A stretch of 64,000 nt of DNA, from NCBI RefSeq assembly GCF_000090795.2, contig NW_003546472.1, positions 59,869 to 123,868 of the forward strand, given 5' to 3'. Of the stretch, positions 44,639 to 64,000 are shown one piece after another (the stretch's first letter is position 1; each line of letters opens with the position of its first letter). The DNA is from Amphimedon queenslandica (taxonomy: Eukaryota > Porifera > Demospongiae > Haplosclerida > Niphatidae). The notes beneath the pieces were generated by a model. That model worked only from the letters and a program-made list of their open reading frames with translations, did not search any database and had not been told where the DNA came from. Position numbers and translations under genes: made by a program.

Positions 44639-46034
44639 TTAAAATTTACAAAAACTACATTCACATACAATTGCACACAAATCACAACATAAACAACCAA
44701 TGGGTTTTTGTAAAGGTGAATATGATTGAAATGATTGGAAAAGTGACTCTCGACGACACATAGATCTATTTGTACAATAGTTTTTCATACAGTCTTCCAT
44801 AAATGTAACGCCAATGTCACGTTTCGAATAATAAAGATCAGCAAAGGCTCTATCACCATCTCTACCTGCTCTGCCTGTTTCTTGAATGTAGCAGTCGACA
44901 TCAGATGGAGCACCCCAATGAATTATTCTTCTCACACCTGCACAGTCTATCCCCATGCCAAATGCTACTGTAGCGATAACAATACGCATATGCCCCCTAG
45001 GATTTGAAAATGATGCTAGGATGGATTGTTTCAAACTTGGTGTATTAACAGCTGTAAACATTTCTACCATCCGGAAAATAGAATAATCAGGTGCTCCAAT
45101 GGGATTGGTAAACTCAACTCCTAAGGAAGAACGAAAAGTGAGATATAAATCACAACAGTCTTGATAAGTTCTGCAAAATATTATTGTCTTCTTGGTATTG
45201 TGTCGCAATTTGCGTAGCTCCTCAATTACAGGCTTGAAAGTATCCTCAATGGATTCCGTTTTTTCCATAACACTGTAGTACAGATTAGGCTTGTCCGGTG
45301 ATCTAATAATCATGACAGGTTTAGTCATCCCAAGTGAACGAATTACTTCATTTCTAGTGAAGTTGGACGCAGTAGCCGTAAGGGCCATGAAATGAACACC
45401 AGATGGCAATAATCCACGTAAACCACCCAATTTACTATAATCTTTCCTAAAATCTTTACCCCTATAGATAAAGATATTAAAAAGTAGCAACATACAAGGC
45501 ATATCCTTACCATTTTTTTACACAGTGAGCCTCATCCACAATAAAAGCCACCAATCTGTCATGCAATGATGAACTACGAAAAACTTCTGTCCATTCCTTA
45601 TCAAAAAGAATTTCAGGAGGAGTAAAAACAATTTGAAATGTTCCACCTGATACTAGAGATTTGTTTTCTTCCTTGTCACCGTACCCACAAATAACAGCTG
45701 ATATCCCCTTAGATTTCAATAATTGTACTTGATCAGACATGAGAGCATTTAGTGGGCTGACTACTAGAGCCACTGACCAAGAGGTTTTATTATAAAGTAT
45801 ATCAAAAAGGAGAGGAAGACAAAAGTAACAGAACGATTTACCAAAGCCTGTTGGAAGAGTTACAAATACATCGTTCCCTTCAACAAAGGAAACAACAGCG
45901 CGCTTCTGCTCCTCTTTGAGAGTCTCGTACCCAAACTGAGTTGCACAAATCAGCAAAGCAGCCTCTATGCTTTCCTTTTGCAGCGCCGTTTTCTTGTCTC
46001 TGCACTCGTACTCATCTCTGCTCCTCTTCGCCAT
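44639..46034 (-). CDS. RecQ-type SF2 DNA helicase carried by the transposon
   Basis: Two exons, 45511-46034 and 44639-45461, phase 2 with the junction completing a tryptophan. Helicase motifs in order: the Q-region FGYETLKEEQKRAV, motif I TLPTGFGKSFCY, VVSPLNALMSDQ, motif II VDEAHCV, motif III ALTATAS, motif IV IIFCRT, motif V VIATVAFGMGID, motif VI YIQETGRAGRDGD. Downstream there is a cysteine-rich C-terminal segment (CRRES and CLCCDLC, CECSFC) like the RecQ zinc-binding subdomain. About 448 residues; winged-helix and HRDC domains of cellular RecQ proteins are absent. All motifs needed for ATP-dependent unwinding are present. It converges on the transposase gene, with 74 bp between the two stops. 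Confidence 0.9.
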
Positions 46035-46318
46035 CTTTTTCTTTAGATCATGTGACAGTCACATGATAAATTGTGCTACACGTGGTTCAAGCAATCTGAT
46101 TGGGACGTCGATTTCTCTGCATGAACACAAGTTTAGACTAGCAGTGTCTCCAGACCCTTCCTCTGTAGGTAGCGAAGGGGCGGGGTGAGACTAGTCATGC
46201 AAGTACTGTACATGTACATGTACAGTGTATATTACACGTACACGTACACGTACACATACATGCATTGTTTCTACTTTAGATGTATGTACATGTGCATGTA
46301 CAGTATATGCAGCCTTAG

Positions 46319-46647
46319 CTAACCTTCATCACTGCTCTTCAGTGAACCAGAATGCGACCTTCGAGCATCAAATAATGGAGGATGAGAAATATCGTACAAT
46401 GTGACAACAGGAGACATCAGCTCAGTTGGCATCTCAGAATTATTAATAGAACCAACAGGAACAGGCTCAGACCTGTGAGCACTTACTGTCCGTGGAGTGT
46501 GTGATAGATATGAAGTGTGTGCTGGTGTATAAGAGGAGGAAGGAGGTGTGTGTGAGAGACAAGAGGCAGAAGTGGAGGATAAATGAGATAAATAAGAGCC
46601 ATGAGGAGGATAAGAACCAGGAGGATGAGGGGGAGGAGGGGTGGGAA
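46319..46647 (-). CDS. Orphan C-terminal exon, ARRDC-like proline/tyrosine-rich tail
   Basis: Begins after acceptor CTCTTTATAG and stays open for 108 codons to TAG. It reads PTPPPPHPPGSYPPHGSYLS near the start, then several SSSYTPAHTSYL-type repeats, and ends [17 protein letters not shown]. Alpha-arrestins often end in such P/Y-rich tails that recruit WW-domain ubiquitin ligases, though no exact PPxY is seen. The nearest upstream gene on this strand is the arrestin ORF at 47677-48675, which already has its own stop and is separated by a sequence gap. It could be an alternative last exon or the remnant of a second arrestin gene. A truncated copy lies at 50462-50535. Confidence 0.5.
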
Positions 46648-46668
46648 CTATAAAGAGAGAGAGATTAT

Positions 46669-46712
46669 TACCAAGCGCTAGCGCTTGTTACCAAGCGCTA
46701 GCGCTTGGTATG
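46669..46712. repeat. Two tandem copies of an 18-20 bp GC-rich palindrome
   Basis: ACCAAGCGCTAGCGCTTG is followed directly by TTACCAAGCGCTAGCGCTTGG. Each unit is a near-perfect palindrome centred on GCTAGC, and the pair is itself an inverted repeat. It stands out from the AT-rich surroundings and lies just upstream of the orphan arrestin-tail exon's acceptor. Confidence 0.85.
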
Positions 46713-47062
46713 TAGGGTTGAGTTGGACGAGCGCGCCCCCAAAATGGCTGCCATCCCAGAAGCATTGAGCCCGTTTAATATCTTTAGAAACTCTTTGTGG
46801 CTTATTTGACAGTCCAAATATCCTTTATAATTTCATAAAAACATTTCAGTGTTATAAAAAGTAGCAAAAAACTTCCATAAGATAGTTATACGGCAAATGG
46901 ATGCTTGCATGCCTGCATGCACCAAATGTTCAGGTTTCTCCTTCTTCTTCTTCCACAGTTAAGGAAGAACTAGTCCTACAGTTTTTATCCTAGAAATATG
47001 ATTTTTGCCCCATTGTGCTGTGTTTCAGGGACGCTAGTGCAGTGTGGCTTGGCATTGTAATT

Positions 47063-47072
47063 NNNNNNNNNN
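47063..47072. other. Assembly gap (10 N)
   Basis: Ten undetermined bases. Sequence to the left belongs to the arrestin-tail/ABCC duplicate block, sequence to the right to a copy of the MFSD2/ABCC 3' junction. The true gap size and order are unknown. Confidence 0.99.
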
Positions 47073-47079
47073 CTCATTT

Positions 47080-47400
47080 TATTTATAACAGCTAACTGTA
47101 TATACCATAATGCTGGTTGACTACAATTTCAGACAATTGAGTTAAATTTTTATTTTGTCCTAAATATCAAAAAAGTTTAATAGTGTGCACTGCTTCAATA
47201 ATAATAATTTTAGCAGAAATCATAAAAATATCAGATATAAAAGTAATGATCAAAATATTATTATTAATCATTAACAAGCCCTGCATCTTTCACCATTCCA
47301 TGAAAAAGTCCACATTTCTCAATTAGGTTACTTGGAGTGTCAAACTTCCTAAACCAAGAAAAAATAATTATGATCTTCTAGAACTCCCTCTCCTACTTGA
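47080..47400 (-). pseudogene. Broken copy of the MFSD2 copy B / ABCC 3'-end junction
   Basis: Parallels 33580-33960: it starts at AGCTAACTGTAT (the MFSD2 stop region), passes through the shared spacer and contains the ABCC last-exon equivalent at about 47270-47347 (minus strand: VKDAGLVN at its end, preceded by FHGM and LIEKCG). The conserved residues before that ([12 protein letters not shown] in the intact copy) are deleted. Not functional as a transporter exon on its own. Confidence 0.7.
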
Positions 47401-47676
47401 TTGCATGCAGCTTTCTTATAAAGCCCTTTGTGTCAAGAAAAGAGATCTCAGCTAGAGAAGTCTTTGGACTATATTAGTCCTATCTTGCCCATTTGCTGTA
47501 GAATGAGGCTCAGACTTGCTGATATTTGCCATTTTATTTCATTGTGACAATACCCTCTTTCAATGATTCATGCATAATATTAGAGAAAATATAGATACTA
47601 TACATGGACAAAAAGACAGTTGGGGCTCGCCCCAATAAAAAAATTATTTTTTATAGCATTGGATTATTGTCCTTTC

Positions 47677-48675
47677 TTATTCATTAGTTGCTATTGATGC
47701 TGGTTGAACGTTTCCAATGACAATAGGAATATCAATCATGATATCTTTATAAGCCCATGAGATAAAAGCAGTTACACGAATGGTATATTTTATTTCAATT
47801 ATTGTTAGCTTTCCTCCAGTGACTGTGCTGATCATATCAGGTACAGGTAATGGTGGAGGCTCCCAATTGGCTGTAGTATGAGCAGGAACAGGATTGCTTA
47901 TGGTAGTTGAGACATGACAGTGACACTGATGAGTATAGTTCCCTTTGGTTTTATACATTGTGGTCCTGAGCAGAGTGGCAACGACCTGTCTTATTTCTCG
48001 TCCACTTCCGTTATCTATAAAAACTGCAACTGGTATAACATCATTAGGACTATATCCAGTGCGTGGTATAGTAACTTTCATATTAAAAGAGCCTCCTGGT
48101 ATGAACCAGAGAATGCTCCTCAAAACTCTGCTGACTTCCATCATAGCTGGTTGCATGAGATGTGGTTCATTTGCATCGACTATGTTCATAAATGTGAAGT
48201 GCTTTTTGGCAGATTTCTTAACTTCCTTCTTTTCATTTAAAATATCACCTATTATTTTATGCGTTATTCTTCCTCTTCCGTCTCCATAACTAGGTAGTGA
48301 ACTTTCATCAAGAGTAAACTTAAAGTGATAAACAAAGTTACCAGGAGGAAAGTGATCACCCACAAATGCTCTTTGCCATAAAGTTATACTGTTGCGCATT
48401 ACAGTCTCTGAAGATGTATCGTAGAGTGAGTCATCACTAAAAGCAGATTCATTGTCTGGTACTATAGTTTTATATTCATGCGGATTATTGGTAGTGGTTG
48501 TTTCCTTAGTTAGGTCTACCCCTACATGCACTTGGCTCATCAAAGTAACAGTAATAGACTCGTAATCCTTGTGAACTTTAGTACTTTTAGCGTAGAGTTT
48601 ACCAGAAAGGATCATACCGGGGTAGAAGAGATCGTGTTCATTTGGTGGTGCATCTATTTCCAACTTTAGCTTCAT
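47677..48675 (-). CDS. ARRDC: Alpha-arrestin (arrestin-domain-containing protein)
   Basis: Single-exon 332-residue protein. Alpha-arrestins are adaptors that link membrane cargo to ubiquitin ligases and endosomal sorting. An N-terminal arrestin fold spans about residues 1-165 (LKLEIDAPPNEHDLFYPGM, then SGKLYAKS, LWQRAFVGDHFPPGNFVYHF and LPSYGDGRGRITHKI) and a C-terminal arrestin fold about 175-325 (GSFNMKVTIPRTGYSPND, IPVAVFIDNGSGREI, DIMIDIPIVIGNV). It ends just after the second fold, so the P/Y-rich tail typical of the family is missing from this reading frame; the orphan exon at 46319-46647 could supply it if an alternative splice exists, but no good donor was seen. It lies between pieces of the ABCC gene on the same strand. 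Confidence 0.85.
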   Translation of the reverse strand: MKLKLEIDAPPNEHDLFYPGMILSGKLYAKSTKVHKDYESITVTLMSQVHVGVDLTKETTTTNNPHEYKTIVPDNESAFSDDSLYDTSSETVMRNSITLWQRAFVGDHFPPGNFVYHFKFTLDESSLPSYGDGRGRITHKIIGDILNEKKEVKKSAKKHFTFMNIVDANEPHLMQPAMMEVSRVLRSILWFIPGGSFNMKVTIPRTGYSPNDVIPVAVFIDNGSGREIRQVVATLLRTTMYKTKGNYTHQCHCHVSTTISNPVPAHTTANWEPPPLPVPDMISTVTGGKLTIIEIKYTIRVTAFISWAYKDIMIDIPIVIGNVQPASIATNE

Positions 48676-49232
48676 TTCTTCCCTCGTTTAGACTTCTGAT
48701 TTCTCCACTCATCCAGCACGCCCAGCAAAATTTGCGAACAATTTAAACAAAGCTTAATCAGCTGAGGAGCCCCTCCCATAACTACTAGAACAAGGCAAAG
48801 GGCGAGGTAGCCTAAGACGAGTTCAGGAGCTCTATTTAATATACAGTAACCCTCTCTAGCTGCTGAAGTCTTTGAACCAGTTTTGCCTTCTTCTAAAAAA
48901 CTCTTGACTTCTTCCTAGAAGATCTATAACTCTAGCAATCAAGATTTGACATATTCACAGCTCTGGCAATTAAGATTTGACACTTTCAGTCTTTCACTCA
49001 AGATTTAAATTAGGCTATGAAGACTATAGCAAGCAACTTTTAATACATGTACCTACATTGAATTAAGTGTGAATTGTGCAAGAAAATGTAACTATCAAAA
49101 AGTCATAATAATTATTCTAGCTGCATCATAGTTTATTAATTTAAAGGGTACAGTCAAGTAAACCAACAGTTTCTTTATTTTGGCGAGGAATTGCACTGAC
49201 AGTGTCAGGTTTCAAAAATTAGCTCATCCTTA

Positions 49233-58915
<9,683 letters not shown>

Positions 58916-59488
58916 GGCCTATAGTTAGTTTGGACAATGAGCCTCGATGAGCCTTCACTGAGTTGTAGCCGAGTTGTAGCAGAAAGCGTCACAGAACCAC
59001 GTCTCAAACGAAGAATCCACAATGCCTTATAACATGAATCTCAACACTACCATGACACCAGTCCACTCTTGACAAATAAGGAAGTCCTTTAGTACTGCAG
59101 GTAAAAGCTTGCCCTCAAGCTTGCAGTCTTGCAAAGGGCATTATTTAGAACTAGATTAAACTAGCCACGCCTTTGTTAATGTTCAGCATGCATGCGTCGA
59201 GCAGGTCAGCTCTCTCAACTCAACTACTCGAGTGAATGCTTGAATGAATGAGAGCAAAACAAGAAAAGGAAACTTGAAGAAATGGCAGGAGGTCCATTAC
59301 TGAAGATATGTGAGTCACCTAAGGCTAAGTGAAAGAGGGTGGGGGAAATTAATCATGTGTTAATGGATGGGACTTGTTAGCACATATCAGAAATGAGCCA
59401 TATTGAGCATGTTCAGCAGCATTTTCAGCTTAAGGTCTATCCATATAGACTAAAGTGCACTTTATTTACATGTACAGCAATTAAACTT

Positions 59489-59942
59489 GCAATGGCACAT
59501 ACTTATTATTCAAAAATGAATAATTGGAAGTTTGGAACCTGTGGTTGAGGGGGTGTGTGTTAATTGGAGGTGCATTGTTAGTGGAATGTCAATGACAATG
59601 CAGTCCAAAGAAGAGAAACTGAAAGTCGCTGAGCTCAAACACTTGCTTGAGTCCATAGGAAAGTCCACGTGAGGGGAAAAGTGATTGTACAAATTAATGT
59701 TTTTTTTTACCTTTCTTATAAATTAGCTTTTTCCCCTCACATGGACTTTCCTATGGACACTAGCAAGTGTTTGAGCTCAGAAACTTTCAGTTCCTCTTCT
59801 TCTCTACCTGGTAACAAGGCCTCTATCTTGGGCTGCATCACCAATGACATTCCACTAATAATGCACCTCCAATTAATACGCACCCTCCTTGACCGTATGT
59901 TCTAATTATTCATTTTGAATAATGAATATGTGCCATTATGCA
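59489..59942. mobile_element. Fold-back element, about 450 bp
   Basis: Two arms of roughly 190-215 bp in inverted orientation around a short T-rich loop near 59700. Matching blocks include AATGGCACATA with TATGTGCCATT, GGAGGTGCATT with AATGCACCTCC, and CATAGGAAAGTCCACGTGAG with CTCACATGGACTTTCCTATG. Arms differ by small insertions, so it is not recent. Confidence 0.75.
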
Positions 59943-60136
59943 GGGGTTGCTAGAGGGACACCCCTTTGACTTGGAGCTGTGAGAATCAAATTTACCGACT
60001 GTACATAAATTATGCTTCGGGCTTCTTACTGGCATGTATAAGAGTATGGATCAAAGGAATGATTTTTGTTTGTTACTAAATACTTACATCATGTCTACTA
60101 CTACATGTATTTCCATTATAATGCTTTCAAGTAATA

Positions 60137-60341
60137 CCGTATAGCGCTTTATTTTCAAGGAGCTAAACTTTCGCTATTTTCATGGTTAGCATGAAACCGC
60201 AAAATTAAAGATCCGCTAAAATTTCAATTGCCATTAAAGGTGTGGCACTAACATTGCGAATCCGCAAAAATTATTTCTGCGAAAAATTGATTTTTATCAA
60301 TCCGCGAAATTTTAGCTCCGCAAAATTAAAGCGCTATACGG
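60137..60341. mobile_element. MITE with CCGTATAGCGC ends
   Basis: 205 bp flanked by TA, with TIRs starting CCGTATAGCGCTTTAATTTT (left has one base difference) followed by GGAGCTAAA. Interior carries CGCAAAATTAAAG and its complement. No coding. Confidence 0.82.
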
Positions 60342-61574
60342 TAGTGACAGCTATTATAAGTAATAATGTATGATTTACAGGTAGATTTGCATGTACCTCC
60401 TCAGTATAGCAACCCTGACTATGGGTCTGGTGTTTTTTATATGACTGTTTTATGCAACCTCAATCTACAAACAGCATCCTGTAGAGAAAAAGTCAATGTG
60501 AAGTCTAACTTACAGCTTTTGTGGTTACTTTAATCTTCTAGTCAATTTATTCCAAAAATAAAACAGATGTGATTTCTATTCTTAGATACAAGATCAAAGT
60601 AACCATAGAAGTTGCTAGCAACATGCTACCTAGTGCATGTTGGGCTTAACAAATAAATTGTGTCAACCTTTTATTAAAATTTGGTTAACAGTGCAATAGT
60701 GCATGCATGTGAGCAACCAAGTAACCCATTTGTAACTTGTCAGTAATTGTAATTTTGTGCATGTACTGTATAAATTGAAAAATTTTTCCTACATTGATAT
60801 TCTACACATAATTCTATAATTTGTATAGGGAAGCTGGGGAGTCCGGCTACTGGAATTGATAGAAATAAATGAAAACAAACTATATGAATGAATTTAAAAT
60901 TGAAGAAAAACTAGGCTAAAGATATTTGGATTTCTGTCGTTAAGAAAGCAATATCAAATGGTAGGCATGCCACTCAGCTATACTTTAAATTATTTTTGTT
61001 AATATCTCTTTAAAAAAATTTTAGGAAATTTCCTACACATCACCTGTGCAGGAAATCTCCTACACATCACCTGTGCAGGAAGATTGGGGCAGCTGTGATA
61101 GTTATAACAGTTGTGGCTGTTGAAGAAAGGAAAAGAATAATTTTATTTATTTAATGTATAGTACATACACTTTTATTATTGTTTTTAACTATTACTTATT
61201 CAATACCATAGCAATCATAAATGGTGCCATTTTATACCAGTTTAGTAATACTTTTTTATTCACACTTTTTAATGGGTTATTATTGTGAAGAGTTACAGTC
61301 TTGTGTATTATGTATTAGATTAAGATTTAGCAATACCTAGATCTATATGTTAATGTAACAGAACTGTCACACAACAAAATCTTTTTCAAAAGAAGACACA
61401 CTATAAACTAACTAAAGTGAGGCTATCCTTCTATAACTGCAAGGCTCCTCACATAACTACAAAGTAAGAAATTACACAAATTATGCATCACATTATAACT
61501 GTCATGAAATCACTACTTTACTAGCTAAGTTTATTAAAAGTATTATTTTTGTTATATAAGTCTTCCACAAAACT

Positions 61575-64000
61575 TTATAATTGTAGACTGAGATATTGAG
61601 CCAGTGGATTAATGAGTGCATTAATTGATGTATTCAATTCACTGAACAATGGTCTATCATTAGGAGACTCATACCAACATGACAGCATCAGTTCATAACT
61701 ATGCAACAGCAATTAAAAGGGTAGCTATTAAATGTAAGTTTTATACTTACATTGTATCAGAGCAAGCATCATTATGAGGATAGTTCAATCGTCCTCCAGT
61801 ATCCAGTAACTGAATCACTCCTGCTGGATCCAATCCTGGAAATGGAGTTTTGCCTCCATTAAAAACTTCCCAACAGAGTACACCATATGACCACTGCAAA
61901 AATTCGAAACAATTTTCTTGAAAAAGTCTGTATAACTTACAACATCTGATTTCTCTGAAAATATCCCATCATGAATACTCTCAATTGCCATCCATTTAAT
62001 TGGCAGTTTCACAGATTCAGCCTCATTTTTGTCTTTAAATTGATTGAAATAGGTTTTTGTGTATACTTCTTCTGATAGACCAAAATCGGCAACTTTAATT
62101 ACTCCATTATTATCAATCCTAGGAATTATAATCATTTATATATTATTAGTACTTAACTTACATGCAGTTTCTAGCAGCAAGGTCACGATGCACAAAATAT
62201 TGTGAAGCCAAGTAACACATTCCATTAGCAACTTGTAGACAAATTGAAAGCAAATGCTTCCTGACATTCAGAATAATTTCTTCATCTTTGCCATCAGTTA
62301 TTGTAATGTTAAGTCTATCGTTTTTTAAGTAAGATAATAAACTTCCTCTTGACATGAATGGCATAATAATACATGGAGCTGGTCCCAAATCCAGACTCAC
62401 ACCAATAAGAGAAAGCACATTTGGATGATCAAAATTTGACATGATGAGACTTTCTTCAACAATGGAAGCAACATCACTTCTTGAGAACAATCCTAAGTGT
62501 AAGTATACACATAACAATTAATTTTCTCACTCTCAAGAATAATAATTATACCTTTGAGCGTTTTAACAGCAACTACTTGTGGTACATCTTTACCAGTTGC
62601 TAATAAAGCTCTATACACTATACCAAATTCGCCTATTTTAATAATTGATAAAACTGCAATTGACTGAATGCCTGCTAAAAATTACCTTGTCCAACTGCTT
62701 CTTGCAAATTAATTTGAGAAGCAGATATTGAATATTTAACTAATAACTGCTCTAAATGGTTTGAGGAGTTATCTGAAAATAAAATTAAGACTAAATTGTT
62801 ACTAAAAACAACACATACCATGAGAAATATTAGAATTAAGCTTCGTTTCAAGATACTGATTTGTGGATGTCACTGTTTCATTCCTGTCAATGGAGGGCTT
62901 CTTGTGAACAGTATGTAGTAAAAGACTTTTAATGCCAAAGAAAACTTTTTTGCAGATACGGTAAAATTCTTTTGTACAAAGACAATGCACTACAAAAAGA
63001 AAAAGACCATGAGATCCAGTCAGTAATACGAATAGAGAAGCAACTAGATCTCGAATAGCTTTATTAGTGAAAGTGTCCTCTGTCATTAGTAACATTAGCA
63101 CTGAAGATAGACAAAACAACGTAGAATGAACCAATAATGTAGCCAACTGATACTTATATGAAGGTTTTAAAACTTTCCTTTTATTGCCATCTTTGATTCT
63201 TGATGACATTAACAGAGAGATTATGATAACAATAAACATAACCCAGATGAATGAGTAAACGATGACAAAAGGTATAACCATACCAATGTAGAATGGAGTA
63301 TCAAAGGCACGACAACTAAAAATTAAAAAAATATTGATCTAAAGTAATTATTATTGATCTTACTCTCAATACATACATACATAAAATACAATCTGCATGG
63401 TGGGTAATAAATATGTGTGATAATGAGTGCTAAAATAATTCTGCTGTTTAATAAAACATGATTAATAATAATGACAGTAGCATAACAAGTATAATATTAA
63501 ATATTCTTGATCAAACAATGATATGATGTCACTAAAACTACTACACAGTGCAGAAGCATGTATTATGCATAAAAAACTTTATTCTTAAAATGCACAAACT
63601 AGACTGTACATACAATACACATTTTTGATTAATATTGCACACTAGTAAAAATGCATGCTATAATTTATCTTACAAGTTTGAAGAGTCATTTATGTAATTC
63701 ATGTAACTTGGTGAGAAGCAGAATATGACAATAAAAATTGGAACAACTAGAAAGAACAAAAAATAAAAATAATAACGATAATAATAACTATCAATAATAA
63801 TAGCTATGAACAAACTTACTCCATGATACTAATGTAACTTTTAGATGGAAAAACTTTATGCTTGAATTAATAACAATGTTAAGGTAAAGGTCTATTGCTT
63901 CAGCTGACATCAAACTTAAGCAGACAAGAAAGAAAAATTGAAGCATAAAGCCAGATAGTGCACAAAAACTATTGATATTCCTTGCATGAATTGATGTAAC
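61575..64000 (-). CDS. 7TM (adhesion-GPCR-like) receptor fused to a tyrosine kinase; 5' part beyond window
   Basis: Exons on the minus strand join in phase. About 63821-64000: TM3 CALSGFMLQFFFLVCLSLMS and the start of TM4. 63674-63748: TM4. 62819-63316: the ECL2 cysteine (FCRAFDTPFYIG), TM5, TM6, TM7 (LLTGSHGLFLFVVHCLCTKE) and a juxtamembrane segment. About 62686-62773: DNSSNHLEQLLVKYS onward to AVGQ. 62552-62643: GEFGIVYRALL and VAVKTLK. 62162-62493: EESLIMSNFDHPNVLSLIGV, then FVHRDLAARNC. 61942-62116: VADFGLSEEVY and LPIKWMAIESI. 61754-61894: WSYGVLCWEVF. 61575 to about 61692: the end of the C-lobe and a short tail. TM3 to TM7 have the secretin/adhesion-family pattern. The kinase has the glycine loop, VAVK lysine, helix-C glutamate, HRDLAARN and DFG, so it should be a catalytically competent tyrosine kinase. 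Only about 12 residues follow the kinase domain. The extracellular part and TM1-TM2 are outside. Confidence 0.85.

Larger units (their letters stand above)
40880..46193. mobile_element. Intact 5.3-kb DNA transposon with 70-bp TIRs, transposase and RecQ helicase
   Basis: Both ends carry a 70-bp inverted repeat starting TAGTCTC(G/A)CCCCGCCCC, with one mismatch over 70 bp. GTCATGCAA is duplicated at 40871-40879 and 46194-46202. Two convergent genes fill the element: a seven-exon gene on + (41106-44565) and a two-exon RecQ-type helicase on - (44639-46034), both without breaks. The paralogous segment near 50380 has the corresponding site without the insert. TIR similarity and open frames suggest recent insertion. 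Helicase-bearing Academ-type elements are the closest category I know, but a 9-bp duplication is not what I recall for typical Academ, so the superfamily is left open. Confidence 0.88.
58916..61574. other. Intergenic interval between ABCC 5' end and the receptor-kinase 3' end
   Basis: Holds the ABCC promoter region, a fold-back element (59489-59942), a MITE (60137-60341) and a 27-bp tandem pair at about 61025-61080 (CCTACACATCACCTGTGCAG). No supported gene: the open frames in the fold-back arms are mirror images of one another and have no protein-like character. Confidence 0.55.

Noticed and set aside
47914-48289. Plus-strand frames of 108 and 114 residues
   Set aside because: Antisense shadows of the arrestin ORF.
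59510-59905. Similar short proteins encoded on opposite strands
   Set aside because: They are the two arms of a fold-back element; similarity follows from the inverted repeat, not from paralogous genes.

Overview
The window is eukaryotic: AT-rich, with genes split into many short exons bounded by GT..AG sites, and introns full of palindromic (TACATGTA)n tracts and small terminal-inverted-repeat elements. Gene content (p130Cas, MRP-type ABC transporter, CD39, adhesion-type 7TM receptor, tyrosine kinase) says metazoan. The compact genes, the TACATG-rich introns and the mixture of families suggest a demosponge such as Amphimedon; that is an inference from style, not a database match.

Layout, left to right. 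1-8252 (-): POGLUT2/3-type protein O-glucosyltransferase with a filamin repeat, running off the left edge. 8491-10767 (-): p130Cas/BCAR1-like adhesion scaffold. 11136-18964 (+): TMEM170-like small membrane protein with a 7.4 kb intron, head-to-head with the Cas gene. 18965-21200: mostly non-coding. 21219-25986 (-) and 30182-33591 (+): two MFSD2-like lysophospholipid transporter copies in inverted orientation, flanking a CD39/ENTPD ecto-nucleotidase gene (26382-29240, -). 33827-58915 (-): an ABCC1/MRP1-like transporter whose two halves are separated by about 10 kb. That interval holds an intact 5.3 kb DNA transposon (40880-46193; a seven-exon transposase-like gene on + and a RecQ-type helicase on -), an alpha-arrestin (ARRDC) gene with an orphan C-terminal exon, an assembly gap (47063-47072), and decayed duplicate pieces of the ABCC and MFSD2 genes. 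58916-61574: intergenic, with a fold-back element and a MITE. 61575-64000 (-): the 3' part of a gene whose exons join in frame from adhesion-GPCR-like TM3-TM7 into a complete tyrosine kinase domain.

The strongest candidate for a little-described system is the 7TM receptor-tyrosine kinase fusion at the right end: the reading frame passes through every visible splice junction from the seven-helix part to the kinase, and all kinase catalytic motifs are present. The second is the RecQ-bearing transposon, with 70-bp inverted repeats, a 9-bp target duplication and an empty site preserved in a nearby paralogous segment. There is also a dense set of small TIR elements, two of which carry tRNA-like sequences.

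Exon boundaries given to the base were read from splice sites by eye; those marked 'about' are approximate. No search or alignment program was run, so family names rest on motif recognition.
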